From NCBI GenBank assembly GCA_003476705.1, contig DMVM01000125.1, positions 1-7,614 of the forward strand: a stretch of DNA of 7,614 bases, in the 5' to 3' direction. Positions 1 to 5,886 of the stretch are shown one piece after another. Within the stretch, counting starts at the first letter, position 1. Each line of letters begins with the position of its first letter. The notes under the pieces were generated by a model, which searched no databases, was not told the origin of the DNA, and saw only the letters and a program-made list of their open reading frames with translations. Made by a program: the position numbers and the translations under genes. The stretch is from Coprothermobacter sp. Its GTDB lineage: Bacteria > Coprothermobacterota > Coprothermobacteria > Coprothermobacterales > Coprothermobacteraceae.

Positions 1-852
1 ACATGCCTTCACTTAGCAGTACTGAACACCAAAGCCATGGAACAGCTTGGGTTTAATGCACCTTCAGGCGTGCTCTTAGAGGAAGAAGTCTTTAATCTTC
101 TGGAGAAGTTTATTGAAGTAAATGCTATTCCAAAGCAGGAAGTGCTGGAAAAAGGTGTTCGTAGGCTCAGTGAATTTGGCATAACAAAGTTCGTTGACAT
201 GCATGTAACCAAAGAAAACGTGAGTCTTTTAGCTGGATTCCCCTTCTACACCTCAGATCCTGAGCTGTTAAGTGATGCTTTGGGACTAAAGGTATTTTTA
301 GACGGTTCACTAGGAGCACGTACAGCTGCTTTAACAAAGGAATACAGTGATGATCCAGGAAATTATGGCAAGCTAAACCACACTGATGAAGAGCTTTTTT
401 CCTTGGTGGAGCTAGCCCACAAGAAGGACAAACCAGTAGCACTACATGCCATCGGAGATAGAGCCATAGATCAAGCCTTAAGTGTACTAAAGAAATCAAG
501 ACACCCATTAGATAGAATAGAACACCTGCAAATAACGCGTTTAGACCAGATAGAAGAACTGGCCGAGCTCGAGATAGCAGCATGCATACAACCCATTTTT
601 TCAAAGGAACTCCCTTGGGCTACTGAGCGTGTGGGCAATCGGATTGAAACAAGCTATGCGTGGGGACTTATGAAGGATTATGGCGTAAAACTACTAGTGG
701 GCAGTGACGCTCCTGTGGACGACGTGAGCCCTTTCGAAGCTGCTAAAGTGGTAGACGAACTTCAAGGCCCTCACCACTTGGATAAGGATTTTGTGCTGAA
801 ACTCTATTCGTCAGACAACTTCGATTTCTATGGGTGGGAAAGACAAACCTAA
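1..852 (+). CDS. YtcJ-like metal-dependent amidohydrolase, 3' part only
   Basis: The reading frame is open from base 1, so the gene begins upstream; the ATG at 37 is internal, because the residues before it (CLHLAVLNTKAM) fit the conserved 'H-x-x-x-x-N-S-K-A-L' stretch of the Amidohydro_3/COG1574 (YtcJ) family. Of the 283 visible residues, the family signatures appear in order: KVFLDGSLGARTAAL (about 97-111, its Lys being the usual carboxylated metal bridge), HAIGDRAID (149-157), RIEHLQ (172-177) and GSDAPVD (234-240, with the catalytic Asp). Known members are cytoplasmic TIM-barrel hydrolases acting on N-acyl or amide substrates; the substrate here cannot be read from the sequence. The protein ends only 47 residues after the GSDAP Asp, without the usual C-terminal block (NAA..., then G-x-L-x-x-G-K-x-A-D). 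The other two forward frames do not supply that block, so I treat this as a naturally short C-terminus. The 3' end overlaps the next gene by 23 bases. Confidence 0.9.
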   Translation, partial: TCLHLAVLNTKAMEQLGFNAPSGVLLEEEVFNLLEKFIEVNAIPKQEVLEKGVRRLSEFGITKFVDMHVTKENVSLLAGFPFYTSDPELLSDALGLKVFLDGSLGARTAALTKEYSDDPGNYGKLNHTDEELFSLVELAHKKDKPVALHAIGDRAIDQALSVLKKSRHPLDRIEHLQITRLDQIEELAELEIAACIQPIFSKELPWATERVGNRIETSYAWGLMKDYGVKLLVGSDAPVDDVSPFEAAKVVDELQGPHHLDKDFVLKLYSSDNFDFYGWERQT

Positions 853-1357
853 CCCAAAGGTACAGCTTCTAATCTTCATAGTAAAGGCACTTACTTTAGC
901 AATCTGGTTTGCTACATTGGTTAGCTTTCTTTTAGCAAAACCAGGTGCACAAAACAAGAATGTACTTACTTACTTGCTTACAGGTAGTACTCAGCTAAAG
1001 CTCACCGAAATGGAAATGCTTCACATGCAAGATGTAAGAACCTGGTTTTTGGTGCTCGAGCTTGCATCATTTGTGTGGGTCATACCACAAGATGTCTACC
1101 CTGGACGAAGAACAAGCGTGATCATTTTATTGCTTACACTGGGCTTTGTCACTATTACCCTGCTACGTTTTGACACCGTTTGGAGCTATATGCATCATGT
1201 CCTATTTAGAAATCAGCTTTGGATTCTTCCTATCGATTCCTATCTTATTGAACATTTTTTCGACACATTTCTACCAGCCGTGGTCTCAGGCTTTGGCATT
1301 TGGATTCTTCTTTGGTTAAAAACACTTCTACCTATCTCTGGCAATAGTAGAATGTAA
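830..1357 (+). CDS. DUF1461 / TIGR01906-type integral membrane protein
   Basis: This is a 175-residue polytopic membrane protein. Hydrophobic segments lie at about 12-36, 70-87, 94-113 and 145-166. The motif EMEMLHMQDVR (60-70) in the first extramembrane loop, followed by MHHVLFRNQLWILPIDSYLIEHFF (121-144, shown here only to mark Phe, Asn, Trp and Asp positions), matches the pattern I know for DUF1461/TIGR01906 proteins: 'E..H..DV' and 'FH..FF.n..W...D.LI..f'. The family has no established function and is usually somewhat over 200 residues, so this copy is on the short side. The ATG at 830 lies inside the end of the amidohydrolase gene; it is the only sensible start, since a stop in this frame sits at 797-799. 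No clear SD precedes it, which suggests translation coupled to the upstream gene. Family assignment is from remembered motif pattern and is good but not certain. Confidence 0.8.
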   Translation: MGGKDKPNPKVQLLIFIVKALTLAIWFATLVSFLLAKPGAQNKNVLTYLLTGSTQLKLTEMEMLHMQDVRTWFLVLELASFVWVIPQDVYPGRRTSVIILLLTLGFVTITLLRFDTVWSYMHHVLFRNQLWILPIDSYLIEHFFDTFLPAVVSGFGIWILLWLKTLLPISGNSRM

Positions 1358-1376
1358 TCACCATGCCGGTGCAGGG

Positions 1377-2957
1377 GTGAGGAAACTGAAAAAACAATTC
1401 GCTTCGCGCTTTATGATCTCTTTTGCTGCTTTGCTAGTATTCTTCTTGTTTATTGTGGCTAAACCCGCTTTTGGTATAACCATAGGCGTTCCTGACGAAC
1501 TTTTGACAGGCTTACCGTTGGCCGAGCTGCGCACTTTCGGCAAAGGCGTTCTAACGTTGTATGCCGGGTATACGGGCGTTGAACCAAACATAGTTGAAGA
1601 ACCACTAGATCAGTTAATGCAACACCTCATACAGGGTGATATTGATGCAGTACTGAGCAGGCCCCGAACAGGTATTACAGAATCCGATGCTTATTTTGAA
1701 GGTTCCCCACTGGCTACAGTCTCTACAACCCTACCTGCTCACGGCGGCTTTATTTGCTTGCCAACAACTTCAGAAAACTTAAGAATAGCCAAAAGCTTAC
1801 AACTGGGGCTTTCAGCTACCACTACGTGCACAACATCAATGGATGTACAATTAACGCTGGTCCCAGTTTACGCAAAAACTCCACAAGGGAGTCTTTTCCA
1901 AAACAAATTTGAAGAGTTCCTTGTTCGCAATTACAATGCTGTTTCATTGATTGCGGAATCAGTGGGGTTTACTCCTTTAAAACCTACTCTGCCGAACCTG
2001 TTCTGGAGCAGTCCGTGGTCATGGTTTCTTTTATTTGTATCAGTGCTTCTTTTGTTCATACTGGGAGCCTTGCTTTTTAAGTTAAACAAAGAAAACCGAC
2101 GTTACAAAGAGGAAAACCATTTGCAACTTGAAAAACTGTCAGACGTGGAATCACGACTACTTGATTTACAACAGCAAATAAGAAAACTGATTGATGATAA
2201 TACTTTGCTCACGGAACAGAAAGAAAGGTGGGTACAGGCACAAAAAGGCTTGGAGATTTACCTAAGTGCGTTCAAAGAACTGCTTAAACTGTTGGAAGTT
2301 TTAGGAACCATTGGAAAAACAACTTCCTTATCTCCTGAATTCATTGATCAGATGTGTAACAGAATGAAAACTTCCTTTTCAGCAAAAGAAGTAGCTCTCT
2401 ATCTCTACAACCCAAAGGAATACAAGTACAATCTCGCAGGCGGACACATAGAGGGCATAGAGCCAGTTTTAGCCATGAATGATCCCATGGTCTATGTTTC
2501 CTCCCAGCCAGGCAATGTGGTTGAGAAAAACGTTGCAGGAGGGAAAATATTCGTAGGTACCTTGGGAAGTTTCGAAACCGAGAATGGTTTTGTCATAGTA
2601 AAGGATCCAGCTATTCCTAATCCAAATCAGCTACTTTCAGCGCTATGTAACACATTGTACTTAGTTATAGCCCTTCATAGGAGCAATTCCAGAGCTTCCA
2701 ACATGGAACAAGCACTATCGCAGTTAGAGAAACTTCAGGGAGCAAGGACACGTGAAGATTTCCTAGCTGCGCTTAATCACGCTGGATTCACCATAATTGA
2801 AGATTCACCAGCTGCAAATGTGAGCAACTTTAAGGGACGCTTAATGCGTTTGGATAGTGCCAAGATAGCATTGGTCGCCCCGGAGAATTGGCCAAGTGAA
2901 CTAGACTTCATAATATTGCACTTGTTAGAAGAGGCTATATCGAATACAGCTGAGTAG
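1377..2957 (+). CDS. Membrane sensor-like protein: PBP-like domain, TM, coiled coil, GAF-like region
   Basis: I do not recognise this as a named protein, but its architecture is readable over 526 residues. A basic N-terminus (RKLKKQ) and hydrophobic stretch (13-28) ending AKPAFG form a signal peptide or anchor. Residues 34-205 resemble a reduced type-II periplasmic binding domain (SBP_bac_3-like): first strand ITIGVPDE, then GDIDAVLSRPRTGITES (88-103), and a late helix KFEEFLVRNYN. Its only two cysteines (127, 151) could form a disulfide. A second membrane segment spans about 213-235, a charged coiled coil 238-290, a GAF-like fold about 298-435, and a shorter GAF-like remnant 445-526. There is no His-kinase, GGDEF, EAL, HAMP or methyl-accepting output. 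GTG at 1377 supplies the positive n-region; ATG at 1413 is the alternative. It starts 19 bases after the DUF1461 gene. A role in sensing a small ligand and passing a signal to a partner is inference. Confidence 0.75.
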   Translation: MRKLKKQFASRFMISFAALLVFFLFIVAKPAFGITIGVPDELLTGLPLAELRTFGKGVLTLYAGYTGVEPNIVEEPLDQLMQHLIQGDIDAVLSRPRTGITESDAYFEGSPLATVSTTLPAHGGFICLPTTSENLRIAKSLQLGLSATTTCTTSMDVQLTLVPVYAKTPQGSLFQNKFEEFLVRNYNAVSLIAESVGFTPLKPTLPNLFWSSPWSWFLLFVSVLLLFILGALLFKLNKENRRYKEENHLQLEKLSDVESRLLDLQQQIRKLIDDNTLLTEQKERWVQAQKGLEIYLSAFKELLKLLEVLGTIGKTTSLSPEFIDQMCNRMKTSFSAKEVALYLYNPKEYKYNLAGGHIEGIEPVLAMNDPMVYVSSQPGNVVEKNVAGGKIFVGTLGSFETENGFVIVKDPAIPNPNQLLSALCNTLYLVIALHRSNSRASNMEQALSQLEKLQGARTREDFLAALNHAGFTIIEDSPAANVSNFKGRLMRLDSAKIALVAPENWPSELDFIILHLLEEAISNTAE

Positions 2958-2990
2958 CTTTGAAGATGAACTTAAAGCTCTTTTTCGTTT
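2956..2990 (+). terminator. Probable weak intrinsic terminator after the sensor gene
   Basis: An inverted repeat starts at the stop codon of the sensor gene: 2956-2963 (AGCTTTGA) can pair with 2972-2979 (TTAAAGCT), including one G-T wobble, leaving an 8-base loop. It is followed by CTTTTTCGTTT. This has the shape of a rho-independent terminator, but the stem is A/T rich and would be weak, especially if the host is a thermophile. Its position between one gene block and a good promoter supports the reading. Confidence 0.45.
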
Positions 2991-2991
2991 C

Positions 2992-3019
2992 TTCATAACT
3001 GGCCCGAGAAGGTTATAAT
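2992..3019 (+). promoter_or_regulatory. Sigma-70-type promoter for the topB-moaDE unit
   Basis: A perfect TATAAT lies at 3014-3019, with TTCATA (four of six matches to TTGACA) at 2992-2997 and a 16-base spacer. Transcription would begin near 3025-3027. It is the only clear promoter I see in the window and lies directly after the putative terminator, where an operon boundary is expected. Confidence 0.65.
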
Positions 3020-3025
3020 AGGTGT

Positions 3026-3184
3026 TAATGTTAAAAGAACAGTGGAATGAATGTTGATGTTGTCAACCTTTGCTGCACTCGGAGATGCGAGAATAAGGAA
3101 TAGAACGTGTGGCAGGAAGGTATTACCTATGCTGCAAAGCCTCTGGCGGGTAAGCGCCATAAAAACTAAGAGGCATAAAGAATA
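3026..3184 (+). promoter_or_regulatory. Hairpin-rich 5' leader upstream of topB
   Basis: Between the promoter and topB is a leader of about 160 bases (190 if topB starts at 3215). It can form local helices: 3053-3057 with 3063-3067 (GTTGA/TCAAC); 3078-3081 with 3088-3091 (CTCG/CGAG); 3112-3115 with 3132-3135 (GCAG/CTGC) around 3118-3121 with 3125-3128 (AGGT/ACCT); and 3144-3148 with 3155-3159 (TGGCG/CGCCA) inside 3139-3143 with 3170-3174 (GCCTC/GAGGC). The last helix would cover the AGAGG that precedes the ATG at 3185. The heptamer TGCTGCA occurs at 3071-3077 and 3130-3136, so GCAG at 3112 has two possible partners. I cannot place it in a known riboswitch class. A cis-regulatory role is inference from length and pairing; short helices of this size also arise by chance. 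Confidence 0.35.
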
Positions 3185-3185
3185 A
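3051..3185 (+). CDS. Possible 44-residue leader peptide or small basic protein
   Basis: An ATG-initiated frame of 44 codons lies wholly in the topB leader and ends in TAA whose last base is the A of the ATG at 3185 (TAATG), the arrangement typical of translational coupling. The product would begin MLMLSTFAAL and be rich in Arg and Lys toward its end (KTKRHKE). The SD is weak (GTGGA at 3042-3046), an in-frame stop lies directly upstream (3048-3050), and a second ATG is at 3057. I recognise no family. An open frame this long is not rare by chance, and it competes with the view that the stretch is a structured non-coding leader, so this is a tentative entry. Confidence 0.2.
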   Translation: MLMLSTFAALGDARIRNRTCGRKVLPMLQSLWRVSAIKTKRHKE

Positions 3186-3214
3186 TGCCTGAAATTGCAA
3201 AAAAGGGTGGTGGC

Positions 3215-5275
3215 ATGTCCATACTGATTGTTACTGAAAAGCCTTCTGTGGCGCGTCAAATCGCGGCTGCACTGGGAAAACCTAAAAAAGAAGGAAATCA
3301 TTTGGTAGTGGGCGAGTATGTCATAGCTCATGCCATGGGACATTTGCTTCAGTTCGCGTACCCGGAACATTATGGCGAGCGATATAAAAAGTGGCGCTTG
3401 GAAGATTTGCCCATAATGCCAAAGGAAGATGAATGGCAACTAGTGCCCATCAGCAAAACGGCTATTAAACAACTCGAAGAAATAAAGTCCCTGTGGGCGG
3501 AAACCAATATGGTTATAAGTGCAACTGACGCCGGACGGGAAGGAGAACTCATATTTCGCCTGATCCAGCAGTACGTGGGCCTAGAAAAACCAATAAAGAG
3601 GTTGTGGCTTCAGTCGTTAACCAAAGAAACCATCAGAGAACAGATAAAGCAACTTCTGGATTTATCTGAACTTGATAATCTTTACGCTTCTGCTTTGGCC
3701 AGAGCAAAAGCCGACTGGCTAGTAGGTATAAATGCTTCAAGAGCTTTCACGGTGGTCTCCAAAAAGGAAGTGTTTTCCATAGGTAGGGTGCAAACGCCTA
3801 CTTTGGCTATTCTGGTAGACAGGGAAAAAGAAATACAAAGCTTTGTACCCCGTATTTATTACAAGGTAAAAGTTCGCTTTGAAGTAGAAGGAAAAAGCTT
3901 CTGGGCAGAGAGTGTAAAGGAGTACGATCAAGAGGAAGCTGAAAGGCTTGCTGAAGAGCTAGTAGGAAAAACCCTCATTGTTACCGAACAAACTGAAGAA
4001 CAAGCAAAGATTAATCCACCTTTACTGCCTGATTTAGGCGATCTGCAAAAATTCACTTCCAGATCGTTCAAATGGTCGGCTCAGAAAACGCTCAAAATAT
4101 TGCAGAAACTATACGAAAATGCTCTCATCACCTACCCCAGAACTGACTCACGCTACCTACCTACGGACATGAAAAGACAAGTGGTAGGCACAGCGAATCA
4201 GCTGGAACCGTTATTCACAAAAGGCGACTGGGAATACGTTAAAAAACTAAACAACCGTGGACGCATATTTAACAACGCCCGAGTCACAGACCACTTCGCT
4301 ATTATACCCACAGGAAAAACCAAAGAGCTAAAAGGTGACGATGAAAAAATGTTTAACTACGTGGTAGATCGTTTCCTAGCTGCTTTTTACCCACCAGCTC
4401 TAGAAACCCATCAAAAAACCGTATTTAGCTATGGAGACCACCTCTTTGAATATGCAGCCGTCAGAGTAGATGATCCTTCCTGGTACACAATACTGGGTGG
4501 TAAAGAAAGTCAAGAACTGCTACCCCAAATTGCCGAAGTTATGGTTTTGGAAACATCATCAGAAAAAAGACAAACAAGGCCAGCACCCAGGTTTACAGAC
4601 GGTACCCTCATAGCAGCCATGGAAACAGCTGGGAAATTAGTGGAATCGGAAGAATTGGCTGAAATACTAAAGGAAAAAGGCATTGGAACGGCAGCCACAC
4701 GTGCAGAAATCATAGAACGTCTCATAGAAATGGGTTATGTGCAAAGAAATGGACCTCAACTAATTCCAACCTCGAAGGGGATTATGCTAATAGATGCCCT
4801 GCGAGAAGTAAAACTTCAGAGCTTAACTGAACCTGAGTTAACTGGCGAGTGGGAACGGCGACTGAGTCTCATCGAAAAAGGCAAAGAAACACCTGAAAGC
4901 TTCATGTGGTCCATTGAAGAATATGTCAAGGACATTGTGCAAACGTTGTCTAAGGAAGAAAGCTCAAAAACCTTGAAAAGCAAACAGAACATGCCCATTG
5001 CTAAGTGTCCCTTCTGTGATGGCTATGTCTTGGAAGGCCAAAAATCGTATTACTGCAGCAACTGGAAAGAAGGCTGCAAATTCAGAGTATGGAAGAACAT
5101 GAACGGAGGGGTGATTACTGCTGACGATGTTAGACGCTTAGTCGCAGAAGGTAGGACGAGACTAAAACGGTTCAGGTCAAAAGCTGGTAAAGCTTATAGA
5201 GCTTTTGTTGTGCTCAAGGACGGAGAAGTGGTAATTGAATTCCCAACTAGAAAGAAAAAAGATGGTGAACGATGA
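3215..5275 (+). CDS. topB: DNA topoisomerase III (type IA)
   Basis: Type IA topoisomerase that cuts one DNA strand through a 5'-phosphotyrosine to relax negative supercoils and decatenate replication or recombination intermediates; Mg-dependent and cytoplasmic. With the start at 3215 it has 686 residues, close to the family's normal size. The Toprim domain opens with LIVTEKPSVARQIA (metal-binding Glu8) and contains ATDAGREGEL (103-112); the Gly in place of the second Asp also occurs in the Firmicutes-type TopB I remember. The active-site Tyr is in LITYPRTDSRYL (Tyr307). GRVQTPTLA (190-198) and GIGTAATRAEII follow the TopB pattern. A C-terminal zinc-ribbon-like module has Cys598, Cys601, Cys614 and Cys621, then a basic tail. 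I chose ATG 3215 because family members begin at this Met and AAGGGTGG lies 4-11 bases upstream; the ATG at 3185 would add ten residues. It is followed after one base by moaD. Confidence 0.95.
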   Translation: MSILIVTEKPSVARQIAAALGKPKKEGNHLVVGEYVIAHAMGHLLQFAYPEHYGERYKKWRLEDLPIMPKEDEWQLVPISKTAIKQLEEIKSLWAETNMVISATDAGREGELIFRLIQQYVGLEKPIKRLWLQSLTKETIREQIKQLLDLSELDNLYASALARAKADWLVGINASRAFTVVSKKEVFSIGRVQTPTLAILVDREKEIQSFVPRIYYKVKVRFEVEGKSFWAESVKEYDQEEAERLAEELVGKTLIVTEQTEEQAKINPPLLPDLGDLQKFTSRSFKWSAQKTLKILQKLYENALITYPRTDSRYLPTDMKRQVVGTANQLEPLFTKGDWEYVKKLNNRGRIFNNARVTDHFAIIPTGKTKELKGDDEKMFNYVVDRFLAAFYPPALETHQKTVFSYGDHLFEYAAVRVDDPSWYTILGGKESQELLPQIAEVMVLETSSEKRQTRPAPRFTDGTLIAAMETAGKLVESEELAEILKEKGIGTAATRAEIIERLIEMGYVQRNGPQLIPTSKGIMLIDALREVKLQSLTEPELTGEWERRLSLIEKGKETPESFMWSIEEYVKDIVQTLSKEESSKTLKSKQNMPIAKCPFCDGYVLEGQKSYYCSNWKEGCKFRVWKNMNGGVITADDVRRLVAEGRTRLKRFRSKAGKAYRAFVVLKDGEVVIEFPTRKKKDGER
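5264..5268 (+). promoter_or_regulatory. SD that decides the moaD start
   Basis: GGTGA, inside the last codons of topB, sits 8 bases before ATG 5277. It favours that ATG over the in-frame ATG 5262 and TTG 5235, which have only A-rich sequence before them. Confidence 0.6.
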
Positions 5276-5276
5276 G

Positions 5277-5492
5277 ATGGTAAAGGTGAAGTTCTTTGGG
5301 AAGCTTGCTGATTTTCATGGAAGAGAGCTACTCTTGGAAAACGCTAAAGGAAAAACGATTCAGGAATTACTTATAGAATTAAATGTGGAAGGTGCTTATA
5401 TGCTAGCCGTGAATGGAGCACTGGTCTCCTCCAATGTTACACTTGAAGACGGCGACGAATTGGCGGTTATGCCACCAGTGGGAGGTGGATAG
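5277..5492 (+). CDS. moaD: Molybdopterin synthase small subunit (sulfur carrier)
   Basis: A 71-residue ubiquitin-fold sulfur carrier of the MoaD/ThiS type. It begins MVKVKFFGKLADF, like the first strand of MoaD, includes LAVNGALV and LEDGDELAVMPPV, and ends in Gly-Gly-Gly. The C-terminal Gly-Gly is the adenylated and thiocarboxylated end that delivers sulfur to precursor Z (cPMP) in the MoaE active site. The PPVGG ending and the adjacent moaE favour MoaD over ThiS. ATG 5277 falls one base after the topB stop and has the GGTGA SD; the longer forms (ATG 5262, TTG 5235) add a non-conserved extension inside topB. It is slightly shorter than typical MoaD, mainly in the loops. The activating enzyme (MoeB-type) and the other Moco genes are not in this window. 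Confidence 0.93.
   Translation: MVKVKFFGKLADFHGRELLLENAKGKTIQELLIELNVEGAYMLAVNGALVSSNVTLEDGDELAVMPPVGGG
5481..5487 (+). promoter_or_regulatory. moaE SD embedded in the moaD Gly codons
   Basis: GGAGGTG is a near-perfect SD located in the codons for the essential C-terminal glycines of MoaD, 6 bases before TTG 5494. It fixes the moaE start at TTG and ties the two subunits together at the level of translation. Confidence 0.75.
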
Positions 5493-5493
5493 A

Positions 5494-5886
5494 TTGGGAA
5501 AAGCCATTATAACCAAGGAACCATTAGTAGTGCCAACTATGGAAGACCCCAACATGGGCTCTTTCATAGTTTTTCAAGGAAAGGTAAGGAACCATTCTGA
5601 AAATGGTGAAGTTCAAGCCATAGAGTATTCAGCATACGAAGAGTTAGCACTCTCGCAACTGGGAAAAATTGTGCAGGAGACTGAAGAAAAATACAACGTT
5701 ACAGTGTACGCGGCACACAGAATCGGTAGTTTGGTTGTTGGAGAAACAGCTTTGGTTGTTGCAACACTTTCATCCCACAGACAAGAAGGCTTCTTGGCGA
5801 CCATGGAGATCATCGACCGTATAAAAAAAGAGGTGCCTATTTGGAAAAAGGAAATGTTAACAGATGGGAGGGCGGTTTGGCTTTGA
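5494..5886 (+). CDS. moaE: Molybdopterin synthase large catalytic subunit
   Basis: A 130-residue MoaE that forms the heterotetrameric synthase with MoaD and converts cyclic pyranopterin monophosphate to molybdopterin in the cytoplasm. Family motifs are complete: GSFIVFQGKVRNHSENGE (22-39, with the conserved Arg), IEYSAYEELA, the HRIGSLVVGE segment, SSHRQEGFLA, and VPIWKKEMLTDG near the end, which holds the active-site Lys residues and matches the family's VPIWKKE signature. The start is TTG 5494, one base after the moaD stop and preceded by GGAGGTG; the ATG at 5413 lies within moaD in another frame and would add 27 residues unlike any MoaE. The 3' end overlaps the start of the HD gene by four bases (TTGA). 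The product could feed molybdenum or tungsten enzymes; which one is not visible here. Confidence 0.95.
   Translation: MGKAIITKEPLVVPTMEDPNMGSFIVFQGKVRNHSENGEVQAIEYSAYEELALSQLGKIVQETEEKYNVTVYAAHRIGSLVVGETALVVATLSSHRQEGFLATMEIIDRIKKEVPIWKKEMLTDGRAVWL
5866..5872 (+). promoter_or_regulatory. SD for the HD-family gene
   Basis: GGGAGGG within the last codons of moaE lies 4 bases before TTG 5877 and 10 bases before TTG 5883. It excludes TTG 5841 as start; protein alignment decides between the other two in favour of 5883. Confidence 0.5.

Noticed and set aside
167..604. 145-codon reverse-strand frame under the amidohydrolase gene
   Set aside because: It is a shadow of a strongly conserved forward gene, with no SD and an arbitrary Cys/Leu-rich translation. 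The other reverse frames (for example 2993-3439, 5613-5951, 6149-6550) were rejected for the same reason.
790..900. Frameshift splitting the amidohydrolase C-terminus from the DUF1461 frame
   Set aside because: Neither alternative frame encodes the expected G-x-L-x-x-G-K-x-A-D block. The downstream frame immediately becomes a membrane protein with its own family motifs.
3111..3150. Resemblance to the c-di-GMP-I (GEMM) riboswitch: GGCA, a small hairpin, then GCAAAGCCTCTGGC
   Set aside because: The short string is close to the GEMM core, but the conserved AAAC after the first GGC, the GAAA tetraloop and the whole second hairpin with its receptor are missing.
3143..3174. Resemblance to a preQ1-I riboswitch: hairpin followed by CATAAAAACTAAGAGG
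   Set aside because: The A-rich tail is similar, but the hairpin loop is only 6-8 bases instead of about 10-12 and has no segment that pairs with CTA in the tail, so the required pseudoknot cannot form. The downstream gene is also not a queuosine gene.
3319..3327. Missing second Asp in the TopB Toprim motif (TDAGREGE) near 3521-3550, considered as an inactivating change
   Set aside because: The same Gly occurs in Firmicutes-type TopB sequences as I remember them; the active-site Tyr and Glu are present.
5235..5276. Longer moaD starting at TTG 5235 or ATG 5262
   Set aside because: The extension lies in the topB tail, is not conserved in MoaD, and lacks an SD; ATG 5277 has one.
5413..5493. 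Longer moaE starting at ATG 5413
   Set aside because: The extra 27 residues are moaD read in another frame and resemble no MoaE; TTG 5494 has a near-perfect SD.
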